From contig JAKASI010000002.1 of the NCBI GenBank assembly GCA_021828185.1, positions 276,161 through 340,160 of the forward strand: a stretch of DNA of 64,000 bases, in the 5' to 3' direction. Origin of the DNA: an archaeon. GTDB taxonomy: Archaea; Thermoproteota; Nitrososphaeria; Nitrososphaerales; UBA183. The position numbers were made by a program, and so were the translations under genes. Under the pieces are notes generated by a model, which saw only the letters and a list, made by a program, of their open reading frames with translations, was not told where the DNA came from and did no database searches. How positions within the stretch are numbered: position 1 is the stretch's first letter; each line of letters begins with the position of its first letter. Positions 52,601 to 59,904 of the stretch are shown here, piece by piece.

Positions 52601-52656
52601 CCGGGCCCGTTGGGGTTCAGACCTACAGACCTATTATGGGTTCGAATCTCTTCTTG
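52601..52656 (+). repeat. Dispersed repeat copy R1
   Basis: CCGGGCCCGTTGGGGTTCAG followed by a six-base insertion relative to the other copies and ATTATGGGTTCGAATCTCTTC. GGTTCGAATC resembles a tRNA T-loop. The sequence just beyond it (CATAAATAC) is the box A of the toxin-antitoxin pair. Related to R2-R5. Confidence 0.6.
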
Positions 52657-52693
52657 CAAGCCATAAATACAAGTCTTTGATGTATGACATGTA

Positions 52694-52909
52694 ATGAGCG
52701 AAGCGATTTCGGTCAGGCTCCCCGAGGACGTTGCAGAGCGCCTTGAGGAACTCGCGAAGTCTTTGGACCGCCCCAAGACATACATCGTCACGAAGGCCTT
52801 GAAGGAGTACCTGGAGGAGTATGAAGACTACCTGATCGCCCTGCACCGGTTGAACGACAAGGATGACCGACTGGTGTCGGAGAAAGAACTGGTCAAGCTT
52901 GACCAGTAG
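52694..52909 (+). CDS. Ribbon-helix-helix antitoxin (RelB/CopG-like)
   Basis: A 71-residue protein: SVRLPEDVAERLEELAKSLDRPKTYIVTKALKEYLEEYEDYL is a complete ribbon-helix-helix domain, followed by an acidic tail that would bind the toxin. It overlaps the RelE-like gene by 11 bases. Box A CATAAATAC (about 52661-52669) predicts a leaderless start. It should repress its own promoter and neutralise the toxin. Confidence 0.88.
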   Translation: MSEAISVRLPEDVAERLEELAKSLDRPKTYIVTKALKEYLEEYEDYLIALHRLNDKDDRLVSEKELVKLDQ

Positions 52910-53150
52910 GATACTCTACAAGTCATCCGTCAGTGGCGACCTCAAGAAGATTGCCCCGAAAGATGCGGCCCGAATCCTGAACCAGGTCCGGATGGTCCTG
53001 GGCGAAGATCCTCAGTCGGGCGAGCGGCTCCATGGAGACTTCGAGGGCCTCCTCAAACTCAGAATCGGTGAGTACAGGGTCGTTTATGCCCTCTCGGGCA
53101 GCGACGTCGTGGTCCTAAGAATCAGACACCGGGCAAAGGCGTACGATTGA
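52899..53150 (+). CDS. RelE/ParE-superfamily toxin
   Basis: An 83-residue RelE-fold toxin: TSRILYKSSVSGDLKKIAPKDAARILNQVRMVL, then GERLHGDFEGLLKLRIGEYRVVYALSGSDVVVLRIRHRAKAYD. The basic C-terminal residues (RIGEYR, RIRHR) fit an mRNA interferase acting on the ribosome. The likely start is TTG 52899, inside the end of the antitoxin gene; an earlier frame start at 52863 adds an unlikely Trp/Cys-rich leader. Confidence 0.85.
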   Translation: MTSRILYKSSVSGDLKKIAPKDAARILNQVRMVLGEDPQSGERLHGDFEGLLKLRIGEYRVVYALSGSDVVVLRIRHRAKAYD

Positions 53151-53199
53151 GTCGGGCGGCCTACTTTCTCTGGTAGGATGTTGTCTGAAAGGCACAACG

Positions 53200-53230
53200 G
53201 GGTCTGGACCCATAATGGGTTCGAACCATT
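53200..53230 (+). repeat. Dispersed repeat copy R2
   Basis: GGGTCTGGACCCATAATGGG continuing TTCGAACCATT. AATGG and CCATT could pair around GTTCGAA, as in a T-arm. It lies between the RelBE-like and VapBC pairs. Confidence 0.6.
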
Positions 53231-53258
53231 GCGCCACAAGGTTGCCCGCTTACTGTGA

Positions 53259-53630
53259 TTAGACGAGGGTGACTCCAGGGAGCCCTTTGAGGTCCTCATC
53301 ACTAGTGTATAGCATGGCCGAATTTTGACGGGCAGTGGCGTAGACTAGCGCGTCCGCCATGTGCAGACCGTGTTCGAGACTGTAATCGGCCGCTTCCAAG
53401 GACAGCGTCTGGTCTGCGACCACGACCTTGGTTTGGCTGAGGGCCGCAACCGCTTCGAGCGCTTTCTCTTCCCCTTTCATTCCTTTCACTTTCCTGTAGA
53501 CCTCGTAGAGCACCACCACCGAGGTCACCAGATCCTCGGGCTTCTCGGCGTCAATGAGCCGGTTGTACACCGGGGCCTTCGGGCCGCTTGTGAACCTCTC
53601 AATCCAACCGTAGCTGTCCACGCTGATCAA
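53259..53630 (-). CDS. vapC: VapC-type PIN-domain toxin
   Basis: A 123-residue PIN ribonuclease with the four expected acidic positions: ISVDSYGWIE (N-terminal Asp), VVVLYEVYRKV (Glu), LHMADALVYATA (Asp) and LYTSDEDLKGL (Asp). It cleaves tRNA or rRNA when free of VapB. Its start overlaps the VapB stop (ATGA). Confidence 0.9.
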   Translation of the reverse strand: MISVDSYGWIERFTSGPKAPVYNRLIDAEKPEDLVTSVVVLYEVYRKVKGMKGEEKALEAVAALSQTKVVVADQTLSLEAADYSLEHGLHMADALVYATARQNSAMLYTSDEDLKGLPGVTLV

Positions 53631-53836
53631 GCCCCATCGGTCTCGTCTCTGAGTTCCTTGGTATCCAGCCCGGGGACCATCCCCTTTGTTTTGCTCAGGG
53701 GACGCACGGGCACGTACTGCAAAATTCCATGCTTTGCTATGGCCACCATCTTGTCTCCCGGTTTGATATGCGCCTCTTCCCGCAGCTTCTCGGGGATGAC
53801 CACTTGATACTTCCGCGAAACCTTCACTGTTTCCAT
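53627..53836 (-). CDS. vapB: VapB-type AbrB-fold antitoxin
   Basis: A 69-residue SpoVT/AbrB swapped-hairpin protein (VKVSRKYQVVIPEKLREEAHIKPGDKMVAIAKHGILQYVPVRP) with a C-terminal tail for toxin binding. It leads the VapBC operon. Box A GCTTATATCG (about 53866-53876) lies about 35 bp upstream. Confidence 0.88.
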   Translation of the reverse strand: METVKVSRKYQVVIPEKLREEAHIKPGDKMVAIAKHGILQYVPVRPLSKTKGMVPGLDTKELRDETDGA

Positions 53837-53920
53837 CGTTCGTCTATTCGTTTAACGGACTAGCTATCGATATAAGCTTTTCTTCGCCAAAGTCAACCTG
53901 CCTCGAGAGCTTGCCGAAAT

Positions 53921-53967
53921 AATGGGTTCGAATCTCTTCATGTCTTTGCGTTCTAAAATATGCGTAT
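53921..53967 (+). repeat. Dispersed repeat copy R3
   Basis: AATGGGTTCGAATCTCTTCA, then TCT, GTTCTA and ATGCGTAT in the same order and nearly the same spacing as in R4 (56858-56901). Confidence 0.6.
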
Positions 53968-54106
53968 AATGTCTAGTGGAAGGGGATTGATGTCTCTGGA
54001 ACTTCGGGCGAAGATCCGGCCAGCACAAGCATCATCGCTAGGCGGTTTTCAGAAAAGACGAATGAGCCGAGGCTGAAAACGATGCCGACCGAAAGGGAGT
54101 ATTCTT

Positions 54107-54121
54107 GCCCCCGTCGGGGGC
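54107..54121 (-). terminator. GC hairpin downstream of the membrane operon
   Basis: GCCCCC-GTC-GGGGGC, a perfect 6-bp stem with a 3-base loop, about 50 bases beyond the stop of the gene ending at 54172. Confidence 0.4.
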
Positions 54122-54171
54122 TTCAACCATCTACCATTGCGGAGGGCCTAGACGATGGCTTTGTTTGCATT

Positions 54172-54630
54172 TCATTTCGTAGGTGGATACCACTCTTGCA
54201 TCTTGCGGCCCGCCCAAACGTAGACCGCAGTGAGTAGCACGAACCCTACAGTCATCGTGTACGAATAGAGGTTCTCCTGGTACCACCCTAGCACGAACTC
54301 TATCCCCGATTCTCCCGCCAGGAGCACAGAACCGAGGGCTGCGGCCCCCAGCGCGATGAGCCTCCTGTCTCTCGTGATTACGGCAACCGCAAGCAAGGCA
54401 ATTGAAAGGATGCCCAGGAGTATGCCGACGAGAACGTGTAGAGTGAGAAGCGCGGGTCCTTCGGTGAAGATCTTGTCGAGAGGGTTGACTCCATTTGTCG
54501 GATTGGGGAACGAGGCGAAGAGGTTTGCCCACATTCCAAGCAGAATCTGAAGGAAGAGCAAGATGATTGACGCGTCGATGCTGAACCTCGCCACCCGAAG
54601 GCCCCGCTTTCCTGATGACCTCGCGTTCAA
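54172..54630 (-). CDS. Four-helix membrane protein, unknown
   Basis: A 152-residue protein with four predicted helices (ASIILLFLQILLGMWANLFA, LLTLHVLVGILLGILSIALLAVAVI, LIALGAAALGSVLLAGESGIEFVLG, SYTMTVGFVLLTAVYVWAG). The pattern recalls small heme- or quinone-associated membrane proteins, but no heme-binding His pair is convincing. Its ATG overlaps the stop of the upstream membrane gene (ATGA). No family recognised. Confidence 0.7.
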   Translation of the reverse strand: MNARSSGKRGLRVARFSIDASIILLFLQILLGMWANLFASFPNPTNGVNPLDKIFTEGPALLTLHVLVGILLGILSIALLAVAVITRDRRLIALGAAALGSVLLAGESGIEFVLGWYQENLYSYTMTVGFVLLTAVYVWAGRKMQEWYPPTK

Positions 54631-55097
54631 GGGACCTTCCTTTCGTCCTCCGCGCCCACCACATGTTCGCAGCCGTCCGCGGTGACGTACTTGCTGCCTT
54701 GCGAAGTCGTCGCTCTTCCTGCGACCGTGTCACGTGCAATCCCTCGAGTCAGCGGAACTCCAAAGAAAAATAATACAACTGCGTCCACTCCGGCATTGAA
54801 GAAGACGCCGAGATAGAGCGAGAAGAATGCTTCAATGGCGAGCCACAGGAACAGCCCAGCAAGCAAGATTTTCATGAGTTCCTTGTCGTTTCGACGAAAG
54901 GCGACGCGACCCACCAGGAACAACGTCGTCCCCCAACCAACTAGAACAGCCCCGTAAAGGGCGCTTTCCCAGGACAACAAGATTCCTTTGTCGATGACCG
55001 GTAGGATGTCCAGGCCGAACAGGGCGAAGATTGCCCCCCAGCACACGAGGAGAACCGAAATCCCGCTAAACCAAGCTGATAGGAGTCTTGAGGTCAT
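54627..55097 (-). CDS. Four-helix membrane protein, unknown
   Basis: A 156-residue protein with four helices (SGISVLLVCWGAIFALFGLDIL, SALYGAVLVGWGTTLFLVG, ILLAGLFLWLAIEAFFSLYLG, VDAVVLFFFGVPLT) and a hydrophilic tail. It lies between two other membrane genes with tight spacing, so the three form an operon divergent from a TrmB-type regulator. Function unknown. Confidence 0.7.
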   Translation of the reverse strand: MTSRLLSAWFSGISVLLVCWGAIFALFGLDILPVIDKGILLSWESALYGAVLVGWGTTLFLVGRVAFRRNDKELMKILLAGLFLWLAIEAFFSLYLGVFFNAGVDAVVLFFFGVPLTRGIARDTVAGRATTSQGSKYVTADGCEHVVGAEDERKVP

Positions 55098-55111
55098 GGT
55101 CTAGATCTCCA

Positions 55112-55588
55112 CTAAGGAACCAGCGAGGCGGTTGTCAGGAGTACGCTGATGAAGGTCAGGACCTGTAAGGTCGCCCTCCTGTCTTGCCACCTCTTGAAGC
55201 CCGCAAACAGGGGGCGTATCACATCAGGCTCCTCCGGAGAGTTCCGAAGCTTCAGCATGTTCGGCGCGGCTCGTGATGTGGTGACGCTGTGAGCAATGGT
55301 CAGAACCGCCGAGAGCCAAAGAAGCGTCGACGTTGTAGCAGACAACCCTCCAACGAGGTAACCGTCGGGTGCAGCGGCAATGACAATCAGCGCAGCGCCC
55401 ACTCCAAACACTGGGTATACGACGAAGCCTCTACCCAGGTCCGCCGCTCGGGCGTACCTGTAGAATCCGGAGAGTTGATTCTTCTCCCAAACGGGGAGCT
55501 CTATGAGCGAGCGAAACATGCTCGCGCCTGCGAGGAACCCATTGACAGCCGCAGCCGACACCAGCGGGCCCGGCAGTTCCGAATTCAT
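55112..55588 (-). CDS. DUF1772-like membrane protein (tentative)
   Basis: About 158 residues from ATG 55588, with four helices (VSAAAVNGFLAGASMFRSL, GFVVYPVFGVGAALIVIAA, GGLSATTSTLLWLSAVLTIAH, LQVLTFISVLLTTASLV). The AGASMFRSLIELPVWEK start and the spacing resemble anthrone-oxygenase-like/DUF1772 proteins, a weak assignment. First gene of the three-gene operon; the frame extends to 55690 but without coding character. Confidence 0.6.
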   Translation of the reverse strand: MNSELPGPLVSAAAVNGFLAGASMFRSLIELPVWEKNQLSGFYRYARAADLGRGFVVYPVFGVGAALIVIAAAPDGYLVGGLSATTSTLLWLSAVLTIAHSVTTSRAAPNMLKLRNSPEEPDVIRPLFAGFKRWQDRRATLQVLTFISVLLTTASLVP

Positions 55589-55731
55589 GGCTGCCTTCGC
55601 ATCCTGATTAGGTGAGTGACATTGACGCACGACGAAACAACCTCCCCCGGGCTGATTCCCATGGCGAACCCCGGGATTGGGGCGCAGCATATCCTTATAT
55701 TGATGGTGTTACTTTCCGAGTGACAAATTTC

Positions 55732-56553
55732 ATGCCTGCAGACGGCTCGGTGGTCGAAAAGCTAACCATGATTGGCTTCACATCCTATCAGGCAAAGGTG
55801 TACTCATCATTGATTTCCTTGGGAGTTGGAAGCGTATCTGAGGTGCATCGCCACTCTGGGGTCCCTAGGACGAAGATCTACGAGACGCTCGATGAGCTGA
55901 TCCGCAAGGGAGCCGCCGAACTGCAGTCCGGGAGGCCTGCGATCTATCGGGCTGCACATCCGAAGAACCTGGTGAAAAGGCTCTCTGAGGAATACTTCGA
56001 GTCTGCCAGAGAAGTCGGTGAGATCCTAGAGAAGAAATATCAGGAAACGCAGGGCGTGGAATCAGATCTTGTGTGGACAGTCAAGGGTAGGCCCGCCATA
56101 AGGAGGAAGCTCGCGGAGATCCTGTCTTCAGCGAAGCAGAACGTAGCGATGTTGGAAACCTACCCTCCAGTGTACACGCTTTCGGTGGCGGCCCTCTTGA
56201 AGACTCTGAGACAACGAAACGTCGGTGTCACCGCGGTCTCCGTAATCATGGCAAACCAACCCGCCGAAGAATTTTCGGAGAGTGGCCTTATAGACTATCG
56301 CATCTTTCAAGGAAAACCGAAAGGAATGGTTGGCAACCTCGACTATGATGTTCTAAGCCCATTGGCGGAAACGCTCTCGTCTCCCTACGGCGTCGCAGTC
56401 GTCGACCGCGCGAAGGCATATATCATAATCCCCAATGCCTCTGACGAATCTAGAAGCATCGGGTTCTCGGCGAGAATCCCTGGTGTGCCAACGATTCTAG
56501 GGACGACGATTCAACGTTACGTGGCATCAGTGACACGAAAGGTCAGAGTTTGA
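55732..56553 (+). CDS. TrmB-family transcriptional regulator
   Basis: About 273 residues. The N-terminal winged helix (VEKLTMIGFTSYQAKVYSSLISLGVGSVSEVHRHSGVPRTKIYETLDELIRKGAAEL) is the archaeal TrmB type. A short coiled coil (residues about 95-120) and a phospholipase-D-like C-terminal half (RRKLAEILSSAKQNVAMLETYPPVY...YGVAVVDRAKAYIIIP) follow. It probably regulates the divergent membrane operon. Box A CTTATATTG (about 55693-55701) fits ATG 55732 better than the upstream frame start. Confidence 0.85.
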   Translation: MPADGSVVEKLTMIGFTSYQAKVYSSLISLGVGSVSEVHRHSGVPRTKIYETLDELIRKGAAELQSGRPAIYRAAHPKNLVKRLSEEYFESAREVGEILEKKYQETQGVESDLVWTVKGRPAIRRKLAEILSSAKQNVAMLETYPPVYTLSVAALLKTLRQRNVGVTAVSVIMANQPAEEFSESGLIDYRIFQGKPKGMVGNLDYDVLSPLAETLSSPYGVAVVDRAKAYIIIPNASDESRSIGFSARIPGVPTILGTTIQRYVASVTRKVRV

Positions 56554-56966
56554 AATCGAAGTTTCTGTCGTTAGTCACTATGGTGTCGAACGAGTGGCGT
56601 ACATGCCCAGGTTCTCGGTTCTGACTGCGACAGAGGAGACTCTGGCGCGCCATGGCAGACTGACCCTCAAGCTCGCCGCCCTGCAGTCGCATCATCGCCT
56701 ACGAAATGAAGGCAGTTCTAACATCGCGTTTGGCTGGCTAGTTAGCGGCAACCGCCCTGAGGACAAGAATCTGACTAGCTCGAATAGACCTCTATTCGCC
56801 AATCAGAGTTCATTCTGAGCTATTCCATACCGGGCCCGGTGGGGTCCGGACCCATAATAGGTTCGAATCTCTTCTCGTCTCGTGTTCTACCACATGCGTA
56901 TGGCGCCAAATCAAACACCCGAGGCGCAACTTGCTCATACACGACAACCGGACCAAGAAGCTGGAT
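56554..56966. other. Intergenic stretch holding repeat R4
   Basis: About 410 bases. A 74-residue frame at 56594-56818 lacks coding character. The only distinct feature is repeat R4 at 56800-56901. Confidence 0.5.
56800..56901 (+). repeat. Dispersed repeat copy R4, the most complete
   Basis: Starts with AATCAGAGTTCATTCTGAGC (shared with R5), then two adjacent perfect 12-bp palindromes, ACCGGGCCCGGT (about 56829-56840) and GGGTCCGGACCC (about 56842-56853). It continues CATAATAGGTTCGAATCTC and a tail shared with R3 (GTTCTA, ATGCGTAT). Confidence 0.65.
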
Positions 56967-57596
56967 TTAGGACGACCTACCGTTACTTCGATTCCCTCGG
57001 ACGCTGAACGGAATAAGCATCGGAACCTCCTTGGAGTAGCGGTCGTACTGGTCCCCGAACATGGCCCGAAGTTCTCTTTCCTCAAACGGAATCTGCACGA
57101 GTCGGAACCAGGCCAGGATGAACAGGAAACCAATCAGAGAAGCCGTGACGCCCGTAATGAGACCCCAGCCTAGGAATATAACCAAGGCCCCCAGGTAGAG
57201 CGGGTTTCTGACATACTTCTGCGGTCCCTTGAAGACGAGCGGTTCGGCCCGACCTTCGAGCTTTGAGATTGGGGCCCTGGCAAACATCTTCAGGAAGGTG
57301 AAGTAAGTGGAAACGATCATCTCAGCAGGGTGCCTGTATCTGACAAGCCAGAGGACTATTCCGGTGCCTGCCGAGACCAACGCCCATCCAAGTACTTGCA
57401 CTGTTGGCGGGAAACCCAAGGTCGTAGGGAGCCCGAGAAGGTACGAAGTTACTGATCCCAGTAAGTCAAGCCCCCACACAAGCAAACCGACTACCCCGCC
57501 CCACCCCAAGAGCGCTTTCATGAACAGTTTCATGCCGGGGCGTGAAGGTCCGGCAATCCAGGCGAGAAATCGGTCGTTCAAGCGCTGCTCCACCAC
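56967..57596 (-). CDS. Isoprenylcysteine/phospholipid methyltransferase-family membrane protein
   Basis: A 209-residue ICMT/PEMT-type methyltransferase with four or five helices. The SAM-binding C-terminal signature is present: GPQKYVRNPLYLGALVIFLGWGLITGV and, near the end, ERELRAMFGDQYDRYSKEVPMLIP. The substrate is a membrane lipid or prenylated molecule; not determinable. Last gene of a three-gene operon with the CMD-family and small membrane proteins. Confidence 0.82.
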   Translation of the reverse strand: MVEQRLNDRFLAWIAGPSRPGMKLFMKALLGWGGVVGLLVWGLDLLGSVTSYLLGLPTTLGFPPTVQVLGWALVSAGTGIVLWLVRYRHPAEMIVSTYFTFLKMFARAPISKLEGRAEPLVFKGPQKYVRNPLYLGALVIFLGWGLITGVTASLIGFLFILAWFRLVQIPFEERELRAMFGDQYDRYSKEVPMLIPFSVRGNRSNGRSS

Positions 57597-57602
57597 CAGC
57601 TC

Positions 57603-58187
57603 CTAGTGAGGACTCACCTGAGCACTCTTCTTCCTCGCCGGGACAAGGGCGCAGAACCCGTCCGACCCGATTTCCAGCGGGATGTTGATGAGGTTGTAGT
57701 AGTTCTCGACCGCGTTCACCCAGGTAATCTCAGCTATCTCCCAGTCCTCGAAATGCTTCCGTAACTCTTCGAACGTGGCGTCGGAGACGCGCTTGGAACG
57801 TGTCGCTTCTTCGACGTAGGCCAGCGCAGACCGCTCTCTGGGAGAAAAGGTCGGGTCTGTGCGGTACTCAGAAAGGGCGTCGAGCTTCTTGGGGTCGATG
57901 TTGTCCCGGATGACCATCGACCTGGCTAGGTCCGTGCAGAAACTGCAGCCGTTGACTCGGGCCGCGAGAGCAGCGATCAGGTAGTGCAGTTCCGGCCGTA
58001 GTCTGATTTTCTTCGTTTCGAACTTCACGATTTCGTTAGTGAATTTCAGAGATCCTGGCATCCTGGCGGTCAGGACCTTCACCGGAGTCATCACCTTCCC
58101 CATTTGCCGCTTCATCCCCCAATACGCAATCCGCATCATGAATCCCTCGGGCTCCTCGATCGGTTCCAGCCTCGGCAGGACTCTCAC
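57603..58187 (-). CDS. Carboxymuconolactone decarboxylase/AhpD-family protein
   Basis: A 194-residue all-helical CMD-family protein. HYLIAALAARVNGCSFCTDLARSMV carries the CxxC redox pair of AhpD-like proteins, though the usual following His is absent. FSPRERSALAYVEEATRSKRVSDATFEELRKHFEDWEIAEITWVNAVENYYN is the family core. It may act as a peroxidase-like thiol enzyme. ATGA overlap with the upstream membrane gene shows translational coupling. Confidence 0.85.
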   Translation of the reverse strand: MRVLPRLEPIEEPEGFMMRIAYWGMKRQMGKVMTPVKVLTARMPGSLKFTNEIVKFETKKIRLRPELHYLIAALAARVNGCSFCTDLARSMVIRDNIDPKKLDALSEYRTDPTFSPRERSALAYVEEATRSKRVSDATFEELRKHFEDWEIAEITWVNAVENYYNLINIPLEIGSDGFCALVPARKKSAQVSPH

Positions 58188-58555
58188 AACCGAATCCCGG
58201 CTTCCGGTCTGCGGGCTATGTAGAACCCTACGAAAGCCGTTGGCGGTATTGCTGTCGTGTTGGCGATCTGCGCGGCCGACAACAGAGAGCTGCCGCTTTC
58301 AAACATGTCCAAGCCGAGGGACACCTGCAGAGCGACGAGTGGTACGAGCAACCCGGACCCCGCCAGCAGGGATCTCGAGGAGGGTTTGGAGAACCTCGCA
58401 ACAACCATGGTCGACACGGTCATGAACAGCACCGGGAAACCGAGGGCCTCGTGCGAAGTCGGGTCGACAAAGTCGTTGGAGACGAGCGTTCCGAGAACTA
58501 CCTGAGGTACGATCAGGGTTCCAGCAATCTGGAACCACTTCGCGCTGATTATCAA
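58184..58555 (-). CDS. Small four-helix membrane protein
   Basis: A 123-residue membrane protein (FQIAGTLIVPQVVLGTLVSNDF, ALGFPVLFMTVSTMVVARF, LLAGSGLLVPLVALQVSLGL, LLSAAQIANTTAIPPTAFVGFYIA). Similar in size and shape to DUF6220-like proteins, an uncertain match. First gene of the operon with the CMD-family and methyltransferase genes. Confidence 0.65.
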   Translation of the reverse strand: MIISAKWFQIAGTLIVPQVVLGTLVSNDFVDPTSHEALGFPVLFMTVSTMVVARFSKPSSRSLLAGSGLLVPLVALQVSLGLDMFESGSSLLSAAQIANTTAIPPTAFVGFYIARRPEAGIRL

Positions 58556-58719
58556 GGCGACCTACTCCCTTCCGAGCTAACTGTGAATTCTAAGTTTACC
58601 ACTTGCGCATGGGCGAGGTCCATTTCGTATTTAGAGCGATGCCTAGGGAAAATAGGCAAAAAGCAGGACGAGAATAAATATCATCTGGCCTTCGAGCAAG
58701 GTTAGGTAGAATAGACACC

Positions 58720-59652
58720 ATGGACGAACTCGACGTGGGAATCCTACGCGCCGTCATCTCCGAGAGCGCCGTGGCTCCTACCAACATTCAGGTCAGGTCG
58801 TCCCTTCGGGAGATTGCGAAGAGATTGGGGGCGGATGACATGACGGTCGCCAACCGGTACAAGAAACTGAGGGAGGCAGGGTGTCTGAACGAGTGGCAGC
58901 TCGCCGTCAATCCCGCCTATCTGGGCTACAAGATGCTCGATGTGATGCTGGACGTCGAAGCAGAGTATGCCAAGCCGGACATGATAAGGAAGCTTGGACT
59001 CATCGACAGCGTCCTGGTCATCATCAATTTCCTGGGAAAAGCCATGAAGGTAACGATTCTGTACAACAGCGAGGAATCCCGCTCAAGGACAATCGAATTG
59101 ATCTCCAGGATTACGGTTGCTGAGCGCATAACAGTGTCCGGGATGGCACTCCCCAGAAGCGAGACGCAGAAGCTGATGGAGGCAGACCATGCGATACTGG
59201 GGGCATTGTCAAAGGACGCTCGAAAGTCCTCCACTGCCGTGGCGAAAGAGCTCGGGTTGTCTGCCAGGACTGTCAGCAACCGCATCGAGAGGCTGAGGAG
59301 GGAGAGGACCATCTTCTTGTTTCCCAATCTGAACATGACCAACATAGTCGGGTTCATTCCTGCGGTCCTCACATACACCTACTCCCGTGCCGACTCCAAG
59401 TCTTCGGTTGACCGCAGCGTACTTTCACACTTCGACTCGAATCTCCTCTGGAGTGGGCTCTCGGATCCGGAGCGCGGATCCATCGTCCTGAGTGCGCCCA
59501 CCATCGCCGACGTTCCAAGATGCGTCGAATGGACGAAGTCGCAGCTTGGCGTAGCGACTGCTCGCGTGGACATTCCACTTCAGCTCTTCAGTTTCCCTGA
59601 AAAGCTCGGAGAACTGCTGAAAGCCAGACAGATGGAACACATGGCACTGTGA
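58720..59652 (+). CDS. Tandem Lrp/AsnC-like HTH regulator
   Basis: A 310-residue protein with two winged HTH units, each followed by an effector-like alpha/beta region: SLREIAKRLGADDMTVANRYKKLREAGCLNEWQLAVNP near residues 28-65 and ILGALSKDARKSSTAVAKELGLSARTVSNRIERLRRERTIFLFP near 162-205. This duplicated form is archaeal. It is divergent from the methyltransferase operon and may control it. Box A AATAAATATC (about 58673-58682) lies about 42 bp before the ATG. Confidence 0.8.
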   Translation: MDELDVGILRAVISESAVAPTNIQVRSSLREIAKRLGADDMTVANRYKKLREAGCLNEWQLAVNPAYLGYKMLDVMLDVEAEYAKPDMIRKLGLIDSVLVIINFLGKAMKVTILYNSEESRSRTIELISRITVAERITVSGMALPRSETQKLMEADHAILGALSKDARKSSTAVAKELGLSARTVSNRIERLRRERTIFLFPNLNMTNIVGFIPAVLTYTYSRADSKSSVDRSVLSHFDSNLLWSGLSDPERGSIVLSAPTIADVPRCVEWTKSQLGVATARVDIPLQLFSFPEKLGELLKARQMEHMAL

Positions 59653-59904
59653 ATAGATGAGCCCGCCCTTCGTTAATCGATCATTGTGCTCATGGTGTCA
59701 AATGGAGAGGGTTTCAGGCGTACCAGCGCCTTTTCCGATTGGCTAGATCCTGGGCTATTCAGCCAGTCGGAGTTCATTCTGACCTGCTTCATAACGGGCC
59801 CGGTGGGATGCAATTAATTAATTAAGCGAATCCTATCGGCCGAAATGGACAGCATTCAGTAATGGACCGGATTCGCCTCGCAATTGCTTGAGACGCATGT
59901 CTGT
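59653..59904. other. AT-rich intergenic stretch holding repeat R5
   Basis: About 250 bases with no gene. It contains repeat R5 and a run of TTAATTAATTAA at about 59811-59824. Confidence 0.5.
59764..59808 (+). repeat. Dispersed repeat copy R5 (truncated)
   Basis: CAGTCGGAGTTCATTCTGAC, then TTCATAACGGGCCCGGTGGG, matching the first half of R4. It stops before the T-loop-like half and is followed by AT-rich sequence. Confidence 0.6.

Noticed and set aside
53200..53230. Functional tRNA genes at the GGTTCGAA sites
   Set aside because: No acceptor stem, D arm or complete anticodon arm can be drawn around any copy; only T-loop-like and partial anticodon-like wording is present.
56594..56818. A 74-residue protein gene after the TrmB-type gene
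   Set aside because: No coding character, no box A at a useful distance, and its end runs into repeat R4.
52601..59808. A classical integron cassette array
   Set aside because: No integron integrase gene is seen and the repeats do not show a convincing attC core pair, so only the weaker claim of a repeat-punctuated array is made.
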